This document shows, piece by piece, positions 5,955 through 11,541 of a DNA stretch of 11,541 nt. A program made the position numbers and the translations under genes. How positions within the stretch are numbered: position 1 is the stretch's first letter; each line of letters opens with the position of its first letter. Below the pieces are notes generated by a model. It was given only the letters and a program-made list of their open reading frames with translations, searched no databases and was not told the DNA's origin. The stretch is from a bacterium. Its GTDB lineage: Bacteria; Chloroflexota; Dormibacteria; UBA8260; Bog-877. The DNA lies in assembly GCA_021817185.1 (NCBI GenBank), contig JAKAVU010000056.1, positions 1 to 11,541 on the forward strand, given 5' to 3'.

Positions 5955-7838
5955 TCAGGCGTCCAACTGGGTCTCGATCTGCTCCAACACCTGCTGCGCG
6001 CTGGGAGGCAGGCCCCCGTAGATCAGCACCGAGCGCAACCGGTCGGCGGGCGCGCCGGCCTCGATCTGCAGCAGCGATCGCAGCTGGCCGTCGCGGTTCT
6101 GCTCGACCACGAAGCACCTCGGGTGGCTCTCCATGAAGGCGGTCACCTCGGCGGCGAAGGGGAACCCCCGGATGCGCATGTAGCCGGCTCCGATGCCACG
6201 GGCGGCCAGGATCTCGATCGCCTCCTTCACCGCCGGCTCACAGCTCCCCACCGTTATCACCCCGATGGTGGCGTCCGCCGACCGCTCGATCACCGGCCGG
6301 GGCATGTGGGCGGCGGCCGCCCGGTGCTTGCGCAAGAGCCGGTCTACCACCTGCCGGTAGGCGGCCTCATCCTCGGTGTAGCCCCCCAGCCGGTCATGGC
6401 CCGAGCCCCGCACGAAGTGGGCGCCTCGCGGATCGACTCCGGGCAGGGTGCGCGGGGTCACCTCGAGCTCGTCGGGGTCGTCGTAGCGGCGAAAGCGCGC
6501 CACCTGCTCCAGCTCCTGCGGCCCCAGCACCCGGCCACGGTCGGGCCGGTAGGCGTCATCCCAGGTCAGCCGCGGCACCACCCAGTCGTTCATCCCAATG
6601 TCGAGGTCGGAGAGGACCAGGACCGGGGTCTGAAAGCGCTCGGCCAGGTCGAAGGCGGCGATCATGAACTCAAAGCACTCGCCGGGGTCGCCGGGAAACA
6701 GGAGGAGGTGCTTGGTGTCGCCGTGAGAGGCGTAGGCGGCCATGAGGATGTCCGCCTGCTGCACCCGGGTCGGCATCCCGGTGGACGGTCCCGCCCGCTG
6801 CACGTCCACCACCACCGCGGGGATCTCGGTGTAATAGGCGAGTCCCAAGAGCTCGTTCATCAGCGAGAGCCCGGGACCGGCGGTGGAGGTGAAGGCGCGG
6901 GCCCCGGCCCAGGAGGCCCCGATCACCACCCCCAAAGCGGCCAGCTCGTCCTCGGCCTGGACGATCAGGTAGTTGTTCACCTCCGGGGGATCGTCGGGAC
7001 CAGCGCCGGGGTTGGGCTCGCGGCGGTACCTCGCGCAGAGATGGCTGAAGTTGTCCATCACCGAGGTGGCGGGGGTGATCGGGTACCAGCCGGCCACGGT
7101 CGCGCCCGCGTACAGGGCCCCCAGAGCGGTCGCGGTGTTACCGTCGATGAGGATCAGGCCGTCGGTGCGGTCACTGCGTTCCAGGTGGAAGGGCAGCGGG
7201 CAGGGGAAGTTCTCAGTCGCGTAGTCGTGCCCCAGCTGGAGCGCCAGCTGGTTCGCCTCCAGCAGGCGCGGACGGCGGCCGTAGGTCTCCTGGAGCAGTC
7301 CGGCCAGCACCTCGAGGTCGAGCGCCAGCAGGGCCGCGACGGCGCCGGCGTAGACGACGTTCTTCATGAGGATGCGCTCCCGGCTGCTGGTGAAGTGACG
7401 GCTGCAGAGCCGGGCCAGGGGAACCCCCAGAAAGGTGACGTCGGAGCGGCGCAGGGCGGGCTCCAGGGGCCAGCTGTCGTCGAAGAGCAGATACCCTCCA
7501 GAACGCACCTCGGCGATGTCGGCGGCGTAGGTCTGCCCGTTCATGGCGACCATCAGGTCGTATTCCCGACTGCGGGCGGTGTGCCCGTCGGCATTGACCC
7601 TGATCTCGTACCAGGTCGGCAGGCCCTGGATGTTCGAGGGGAACAGGTTCTTGCCCGAGACCGGCACCCCCATCCGGAAGATGGCCTGCATGAGCCAGCT
7701 GTTGGCGGTGGCGGACCCGGTGCCGTTGACGTTGGCGAGCTTGACCGCGAAGTCGTTGACCCGTCCCCGCCCCGCGGTCGCCTCCGCCGGCCCCCGCGCC
7801 GGCGCCGCGACCCCAGCCTCACCGCCCCGAGGGCTCAT
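5955..7838 (-). CDS. korA: 2-oxoacid:ferredoxin oxidoreductase, fused gamma-alpha subunit
   Basis: A 627-residue fusion. The N-terminal gamma domain (about residues 28-200) starts with VNGTGSATANSWLMQAIFRMG and contains the YDLMVAMN and EVRSGGYLLFDDSW segments. The alpha domain (about 230-450) carries GNTATALGALYAG, the YPITP motif (252-256), a TSTAGPG loop and QRAGPSTGMPTR. The rest is the transketolase C-terminal-like domain (TIGVITVGSCEPAVKEA). This domain order matches the 2-oxoglutarate:ferredoxin oxidoreductases of mycobacteria and some autotrophs. ATG 7838 overlaps the upstream gene's stop (ATGA), so I prefer it to the ATG at 7901, which would extend into that gene. The first 27 residues (Gly, Ala, Arg and Pro-rich) look like a disordered lead. 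Together with KorB it forms the catalytic heterodimer or tetramer; electrons leave through KorB's cluster to ferredoxin or, possibly, to the FAD protein encoded immediately upstream. Confidence 0.93.
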   Translation of the reverse strand: MSPRGGEAGVAAPARGPAEATAGRGRVNDFAVKLANVNGTGSATANSWLMQAIFRMGVPVSGKNLFPSNIQGLPTWYEIRVNADGHTARSREYDLMVAMNGQTYAADIAEVRSGGYLLFDDSWPLEPALRRSDVTFLGVPLARLCSRHFTSSRERILMKNVVYAGAVAALLALDLEVLAGLLQETYGRRPRLLEANQLALQLGHDYATENFPCPLPFHLERSDRTDGLILIDGNTATALGALYAGATVAGWYPITPATSVMDNFSHLCARYRREPNPGAGPDDPPEVNNYLIVQAEDELAALGVVIGASWAGARAFTSTAGPGLSLMNELLGLAYYTEIPAVVVDVQRAGPSTGMPTRVQQADILMAAYASHGDTKHLLLFPGDPGECFEFMIAAFDLAERFQTPVLVLSDLDIGMNDWVVPRLTWDDAYRPDRGRVLGPQELEQVARFRRYDDPDELEVTPRTLPGVDPRGAHFVRGSGHDRLGGYTEDEAAYRQVVDRLLRKHRAAAAHMPRPVIERSADATIGVITVGSCEPAVKEAIEILAARGIGAGYMRIRGFPFAAEVTAFMESHPRCFVVEQNRDGQLRSLLQIEAGAPADRLRSVLIYGGLPPSAQQVLEQIETQLDA

Positions 7839-9661
7839 GGGATCGGAATCCCCACCCGACCGGCGTAGGGAATCGCGAGGTCGAACTTGACCATGTCCCA
7901 AGCCGCGGTCGGGCAGCGCTCCGCGCAGAGCCCGCAGTGCACGCAGAGATTCTCGTCCTTCACCATGGAGCGGCCGGTCTGGGGCAGCGGCTCGGAGACG
8001 AAGAGCGCCTGGTCCGGATTGGTGGGCGGAGTGCTGAGCAGCGGTCCGAGCTGGGCGGGCTCAAGTCCGGCGGCGTCCACGATGGTCAGGCACCGCACCG
8101 GGCAGATGTCGATGCAGGCGTCGCACTCGATGCAGAGGGGCGCGTCGAACGCAGTCTGGATGTCGCAGTTCAGGCAGCGCTGGACCTCGCGCGCGGTCGC
8201 CTCGGCGGTGAAGCCCAGCTCCACCTCCAGGTTGAGCTCCTGGAAGCGTCGGGAGAGCTCGAGGTGCCGCATCGGCTGGCGGCCCGCGGGGTTGTAGTCG
8301 TTGTGGTAGCTCCACTGCGCGAGCCCCATCTTCTGACTGGTCAGGTTCATGGTCACCGGCGGCCGCTCCGTGACCGCCACGCCGCGGCAGTGGTTGTCGA
8401 TGGAGATGGCCGCCTGGTGCCCGTGCTCCACCGCCCAGATGATGTTCTTGGCGCCGAACGCGGCATCGCCGCCGATGAAGACTCCGGGCAGGGTGGTCTG
8501 CATGGTGACCGGGTCCACCACCGGCACCTCCCCCGGGCCGAACTCCAGGCCGAGGTCGCGCTCCACCCAGGGGAAGGCGTTCTCCTGACCGATGGCCAGG
8601 ATCACATCGTCGCAGGGCAGAACGACCTGCTCCAGGACCCGGGAGTGAACCGCCTCCTCGTCCCACTCGACCACATCGAACTCCACCCCCACCAGCCTTC
8701 CGCCGTCACGGACGAAGCGGCGCGGGGAGTGGTTGACCACGATCTCGATCCCCTCCTCCTCGGCATCCTCCAGCTCCCAGGGCGAGGCCTTGAAGAACCG
8801 CCGCGGCCGGCGCGCCATGACCTTGATGTCCCGGCCCCCCAAACGGCGCGAAGAGCGGCAGCAGTCCATGGCGGTGTTGCCGACGCCGATGATGAGGACC
8901 CTCGACCCGATGGCGGTCACGTGCCCGAAGGCGATTGCCTCCAGCCAGTCGATCCCGATGTGAATGTGCGGGTCATCAGGATCGTCACCCCAGCGGCCGG
9001 GCAGGTCCAGCTCCTTGCCTCGCGGGGCACCGCTGCCGATGAAGACGGCATCGAACCCCGCCCCGAGCACCTCCCGCAGGCTGTCGACCGGGGTGGAGTA
9101 GCGGACGTCCACCCCCATGTCCAGGATCACCCCCACCTCCTCGTCGAGCACCGCCGCCGGCAGCCGGAAGCTGGGGATGTTGGAACGCATCAGCCCACCC
9201 GGCCGCTGCTGCCGCTCGAGGATGGTTACCTCATAGCCCAGGGGCATGAGGTCGTTGGCGACCGTGAGTGAGGCCGGGCCGGCGCCGATGCAGACGATCC
9301 GCCTCCCGTTCTTGGTGGCGGGAGCCTTCGGCAGACCCGCCTCCACCTCGCCTCGCAGGTCCGCGGCCACCCGCTTCAACCGGCAGATCGCGACCGGGTC
9401 GCCGTCAACCCGCCGCCGCCGGCAGGCCGGCTCACAGGGGCGGTCGCAGGTCCGACCCAGGATGGCCGGGAAGACGTTGGACTCGCGGTTCAGCAGGTAG
9501 GCCTCGCCGTAGCGCTCCTGACCGATGAGCCGGATGTACTGGGGGACATTGGTGTGTGCCGGGCACGCCCATTGGCAGTCCACCACCCGGTGGTAGTAGT
9601 CGGGATTCCTGACGTCGGTTGCCGCCGGCGGAGCGGCACGGGCCCGAGCCGGCTCGGTCAC
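7835..9661 (-). CDS. GltD-like FAD/NAD(P) oxidoreductase with C-terminal 2x[4Fe-4S] ferredoxin module
   Basis: 608 residues from the GTG at 9661. The N-terminal part has the Fe-S helical domain of the glutamate-synthase small-subunit family (CQWACPAHTNVPQYI, then CDRPCEPAC at residues 72-80). An FAD Rossmann motif GAGPAS (126-131), an NAD(P) Rossmann motif GVGNTA (259-264) and the second FAD contact GGDAAFGAKN (397-406) follow. After a linker come CLNC (496-499), CIECDACIDICP (510-521) and CVHCGLCAERCP (573-584): two ferredoxin-type [4Fe-4S] motifs that plain GltD lacks. Such a chain can move electrons between ferredoxin-level donors and NAD(P)H. It overlaps korA by four bases and is first in the operon, so it is probably the electron partner of KorAB. 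The start is uncertain: ATG 9814 would add 51 Arg/Pro-rich, non-conserved-looking residues, and ATG 9889 would add 76. No glutamate synthase large subunit is present, so a role in ammonia assimilation is not supported here. Confidence 0.88.
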   Translation of the reverse strand: MTEPARARAAPPAATDVRNPDYYHRVVDCQWACPAHTNVPQYIRLIGQERYGEAYLLNRESNVFPAILGRTCDRPCEPACRRRRVDGDPVAICRLKRVAADLRGEVEAGLPKAPATKNGRRIVCIGAGPASLTVANDLMPLGYEVTILERQQRPGGLMRSNIPSFRLPAAVLDEEVGVILDMGVDVRYSTPVDSLREVLGAGFDAVFIGSGAPRGKELDLPGRWGDDPDDPHIHIGIDWLEAIAFGHVTAIGSRVLIIGVGNTAMDCCRSSRRLGGRDIKVMARRPRRFFKASPWELEDAEEEGIEIVVNHSPRRFVRDGGRLVGVEFDVVEWDEEAVHSRVLEQVVLPCDDVILAIGQENAFPWVERDLGLEFGPGEVPVVDPVTMQTTLPGVFIGGDAAFGAKNIIWAVEHGHQAAISIDNHCRGVAVTERPPVTMNLTSQKMGLAQWSYHNDYNPAGRQPMRHLELSRRFQELNLEVELGFTAEATAREVQRCLNCDIQTAFDAPLCIECDACIDICPVRCLTIVDAAGLEPAQLGPLLSTPPTNPDQALFVSEPLPQTGRSMVKDENLCVHCGLCAERCPTAAWDMVKFDLAIPYAGRVGIPIP

Positions 9662-9770
9662 CGCGGCCCTCGCCGGAAGGGCGGGCCGGACCCGGACCGG
9701 CGGGCCGCCGACCGGAGCGGTCCACGCCGGGCACCGCGAGCGGGGTTGGGATGGTCGTCCACGCTGGTGA

Positions 9771-9799
9771 TTGTGCAACCAAACCGGGACGCTTGCATA
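9771..9799 (+). promoter_or_regulatory. Possible sigma-70-type promoter for pnt operon
   Basis: TTGTGC (9771-9776), a 17-base gap, then TGCATA (9794-9799) resemble -35 and -10 boxes in the only AT-richer patch of the gap between the divergent FAD and pnt genes. The -10 match is poor. If the FAD gene starts at 9661, this patch is non-coding, which fits a shared divergent promoter region. Confidence 0.25.
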
Positions 9800-9914
9800 G
9801 AGGTTTTCCCGCATGAGGCGGTTGGGGAGCCGCTTCTTCCAGTGCCCCGGGTTGCGCAGAGGCCGGCCGCTATGCGTGGAATCCTCCACTCACGGACGGC
9901 CTCGCTCCGCTACC

Positions 9915-11066
9915 ATGCCGGGCGTGAAGCTCAGCGTTCCCCGCGAGACCGTGGACGGCGAGCTCCGCACCCCGATCAGCCCCGACTCGGTCCCGCGCCT
10001 CAAAGCGCTTGGTTTGGAGGTCTGGGTGCAGGCCGGAGCCGGCGACGGGGCCGGGTTCTCAGACGCCGACCTGCGGGCGGCGGGCGCCGAGCTGGCGCCG
10101 GACCTGGCCGAGTGCGTGGCCGGCGCCGAGCTGGTGTGCAAGGTGCAGCCCCCCACCGTCGTGGAGGCCGCCCTGCTCCCCGAAGGCTCGGCGCTGATCA
10201 GCTTTCTGCCAGCCTCCACGCCGGCGGAGGTCCTCACCCGGCTGGTGCAGCGCCGGGTGACGGCGTTCAGCTTTGAGCTGATCCCCCGCATCAGTCGCGC
10301 CCAGTCCATGGATGCGCTCTCCTCCCAGGCGTCCATCGGGGGCTACAAGGCGGTGCTGCTGGGGGCGGCGCGGCTGGCCAAGATCCTGCCGCTGCAGATG
10401 ACCGCCGCCGGCACCATCGCGCCTGCCCGGGTGATGGTGATGGGAGCCGGGGTGGCCGGGCTGCAGGCGATCGCCACCGCCCGCCGGCTGGGCGCGGTGG
10501 TGGAGGCGACCGACGTGCGCTCAGCGGTCAAGGAGGAGGTGCAGAGCCTGGGGGCCACCTTCGTGCAGCTGGAGCTGGAGGCTCAGGAGGGGGAGGGTGG
10601 TTACGCCCGGGAGCAGAGCGAGGAGTTCCTGGCCCGCCAGCGCGAGCTGATCGCCCAGCACGTGCGGCAGAGCGACCTGGTGGTGACCACCGCCGCGGTG
10701 CCCGGACGCCGCGCCCCCATCCTGATCACCGCGGAGCTGGTGGCCGGCATGCGACCGGGCTCGGTGATCGTGGACCTGGCCGCCGACAGCGGCGGCAACT
10801 GCGAGCTGACCAGGCCGGGGGAGGAGGTGATGGCGGGCAAGGTGGCGATCCTGGGCTGGCGCAACCTGCCGGCCACGGTCGCGTCCACGGCCAGCCAGAT
10901 GCTGGCCCGCAACGTGGCCGCCATCGCCGGGCACCTGGTGAAGGAGGGCAAGCTGGTGCTGGACTTCGATGACGAGATCACCCAGGCGGCCTGCGCCACC
11001 CACGCCGGGGAGATCCGCAATCAGCGGCTGCGGGAGGCGGCCGCCGCCGGAGCGCCGCCGTCATGA
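9915..11066 (+). CDS. pntAA: Proton-translocating NAD(P) transhydrogenase subunit alpha, part 1 (NAD-binding domain I)
   Basis: 383 residues, the soluble NAD(H)-binding component of the membrane transhydrogenase, which exchanges hydride between NADH and NADP+ coupled to proton movement. It starts as the family does (VKLSVPRETVDGELRTPISPDSV). The RISRAQSMDALSSQ segment has R125, Q130, D133 and S136, equivalent to the nicotinamide-contact residues R127, Q132, D135 and S138 of the Rhodospirillum rubrum enzyme. The Rossmann loop GAGVAGLQAIATARRLG (177 onward) is followed by an acidic residue (VEATDVR) that selects NAD over NADP. A CDS start upstream at 9813 would add 34 unconserved residues. The sequence does not decide between ATG 9915 and GTG 9924. 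No clear ribosome binding site is seen. ATGA overlap with the next gene shows translational coupling. The split into three polypeptides is the R. rubrum/mycobacterial arrangement, unlike fused E. coli PntA. Confidence 0.95.
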   Translation: MPGVKLSVPRETVDGELRTPISPDSVPRLKALGLEVWVQAGAGDGAGFSDADLRAAGAELAPDLAECVAGAELVCKVQPPTVVEAALLPEGSALISFLPASTPAEVLTRLVQRRVTAFSFELIPRISRAQSMDALSSQASIGGYKAVLLGAARLAKILPLQMTAAGTIAPARVMVMGAGVAGLQAIATARRLGAVVEATDVRSAVKEEVQSLGATFVQLELEAQEGEGGYAREQSEEFLARQRELIAQHVRQSDLVVTTAAVPGRRAPILITAELVAGMRPGSVIVDLAADSGGNCELTRPGEEVMAGKVAILGWRNLPATVASTASQMLARNVAAIAGHLVKEGKLVLDFDDEITQAACATHAGEIRNQRLREAAAAGAPPS

Positions 11067-11365
11067 GCCCAGAGCTGGTCAACGAGATCACGATCTTCGT
11101 GTTGGCGGTGTTCCTGGGGTTCGAGGTTATCTCCAAGGTGCCCACGATCCTTCACACCCCCCTGATGTCGGGCAGCAACGCCATCCACGGGGTGATCCTG
11201 GTCGGCGCCATGGTGATCATGGCGCGCGCCGACGGCCCGCTCCAGCTGGCGATCGGGTTCGTGGCGGTGGTGCTGGCGACCGTGAACATGGTCGGGGGCT
11301 ACGTGGTCACCGACCGCATGCTCGAGATGTTCAAGAGCCGCAACCGCAGGCAGCCGGGGCCGTGA
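11063..11365 (+). CDS. pntAB: NAD(P) transhydrogenase subunit alpha, part 2 (membrane segment)
   Basis: A 100-residue membrane protein supplying part of the proton-conducting domain II. Three hydrophobic helices are visible: about residues 8-24 (ITIFVLAVFLGFEVISK), 40-55 (AIHGVILVGAMVIMA) and 60-83 (LQLAIGFVAVVLATVNMVGGYVVT). The motifs FEVISKVPT-x-LHTPLMSG-x-NAIHG and NMVGGYVVTDRML-x-MF are diagnostic for the family, and the H in NAIHG is part of the conserved loop. A basic tail (KSRNRRQ) marks the cytoplasmic C-terminus. The start overlaps the pntAA stop (ATGA), and its own stop overlaps the ATG of a 21-codon micro-ORF (TGATG). Confidence 0.95.
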   Translation: MSPELVNEITIFVLAVFLGFEVISKVPTILHTPLMSGSNAIHGVILVGAMVIMARADGPLQLAIGFVAVVLATVNMVGGYVVTDRMLEMFKSRNRRQPGP

Positions 11366-11430
11366 TGGCGACCAGACCCCGTCTCCGCGCCCCCCTCACC
11401 CGGCCCGATCCAGCTCGGGTGGGCCGCTGA
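11365..11430 (+). CDS. Possible 21-codon coupling peptide between pntAB and pntB
   Basis: A frame of 21 Arg/Pro-rich codons starts in the TGATG at the end of pntAB and ends in a second TGATG at the pntB start. It has no resemblance to a known protein. Its likely value, if translated, is to hand ribosomes across the 64-base gap to pntB, which lacks a strong ribosome binding site. The double stop/start overlap is seen directly; translation is conjecture. Confidence 0.35.
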   Translation: MATRPRLRAPLTRPDPARVGR

Positions 11431-11541
11431 TGGGACTCGCTCCCGGGATCACGCTGCTCTACCTGCTGGCGGCGGTGCTCTTCATCGTCGGCCTGCACCA
11501 GCTGAGCTCCCCGCGGCACGCCAGAAGCGGGAACCTGGTGG
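11430..11541 (+). CDS. pntB: NAD(P) transhydrogenase subunit beta, N-terminal fragment
   Basis: Only the first 37 codons are inside the window. The visible residues form a hydrophobic helix (ITLLYLLAAVLFIVGLHQL) followed by SSPRHARSGNLV, matching the start of PntB (consensus LYL-x2-A-LFI-x-GL-x2-LS-SP-x-TAR-x-GN). The full protein, normally about 460 residues, would carry the remaining membrane helices and the NADP(H)-binding domain III. ATG 11430 overlaps the stop of the preceding micro-ORF. It belongs to the pntAA-pntAB-pntB operon. Confidence 0.92.
   Translation, partial: MGLAPGITLLYLLAAVLFIVGLHQLSSPRHARSGNLV

Noticed and set aside
4998..7868. A 956-codon plus-strand ORF antisense to korB and korA
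   Set aside because: Its protein is dominated by Val, His, Gly, Gln and Arg in low-complexity runs, as expected of antisense frames in high-GC genes. The opposite strand has clear ThDP, Fe-S and YPITP motifs.
7937..9271. A 444-codon plus-strand ORF antisense to the FAD/Fe-S oxidoreductase
   Set aside because: It has the same low-complexity antisense signature, while the minus strand carries FAD, NAD(P) and Fe-S motifs.
7835..9661. Glutamate synthase small subunit (gltD) as the name of the FAD gene
   Set aside because: The core is GltD-like, but the added ferredoxin motifs, the coupling to korA and the absence of gltB argue against a role in glutamate synthesis, so no symbol was given.
10521..11003. 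Minus-strand ORFs over pntAA
   Set aside because: They are His/Gly/Leu-rich shadow frames, and the plus strand has full transhydrogenase motifs.
1..11541. CRISPR array, tRNA or rRNA
   Set aside because: I saw no regularly spaced direct repeats, no cloverleaf with a T-arm consensus and no rRNA-like conserved blocks. This is a by-eye reading; a covariance-model scan would settle it.

Overview
The window is GC-rich bacterial DNA with tightly packed genes, several stop/start overlaps and a GTG start. Three things point to a high-GC Gram-positive or related lineage: a gamma-alpha fused 2-oxoacid:ferredoxin oxidoreductase of the type known in mycobacteria, a split (three-subunit) proton-translocating transhydrogenase, and a family-20 trehalose-phosphate synthase. 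Actinobacteria or a neighbouring phylum such as Dormibacterota or Chloroflexota fit. This placement is inference from gene types, not from a phylogeny.

Layout. (1) Positions 1-936, minus strand: the N-terminal half of trehalose-6-phosphate synthase (otsA), running off the left edge. (2) About 940-4890: a looser, accessory-looking stretch. It holds a 43-codon orphan ORF with a strong ribosome binding site, a possibly broken small gene, a perfect 17-bp inverted repeat, a small exported protein of unknown function, a C-terminal scrap of an IS630-type transposase, a minus-strand operon of three small proteins (VOC/glyoxalase fold, luciferase-domain/DUF5519-like, cupin) facing a divergent TetR-type regulator, and a frameshifted C-terminal scrap of an IS1380-type transposase. 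(3) 4896-9661, minus strand: an operon of a GltD-like FAD/NAD(P) oxidoreductase with added ferredoxin-type clusters, then korA and korB. (4) 9915 to the right edge, plus strand: pntAA, pntAB, a 21-codon micro-ORF and the start of pntB, encoding the proton-translocating NAD(P) transhydrogenase.

How the genes may work together. KorAB would oxidise 2-oxoglutarate (or a related 2-oxoacid) with CoA and release low-potential electrons. The co-translated FAD/Fe-S protein has the parts needed to pass such electrons to NAD(P)+. The divergently transcribed transhydrogenase would then balance NADH and NADPH against the proton gradient. Regions 3 and 4 therefore look like one divergent redox module. In the accessory region, a 41-bp imperfect palindrome in the tetR/VOC intergenic gap is the best candidate operator, which makes the TetR protein the likely local repressor of the VOC-DUF5519-cupin operon.

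I found no tRNA, rRNA or CRISPR array. The very long ORFs antisense to the kor and FAD genes are GC-rich shadows.
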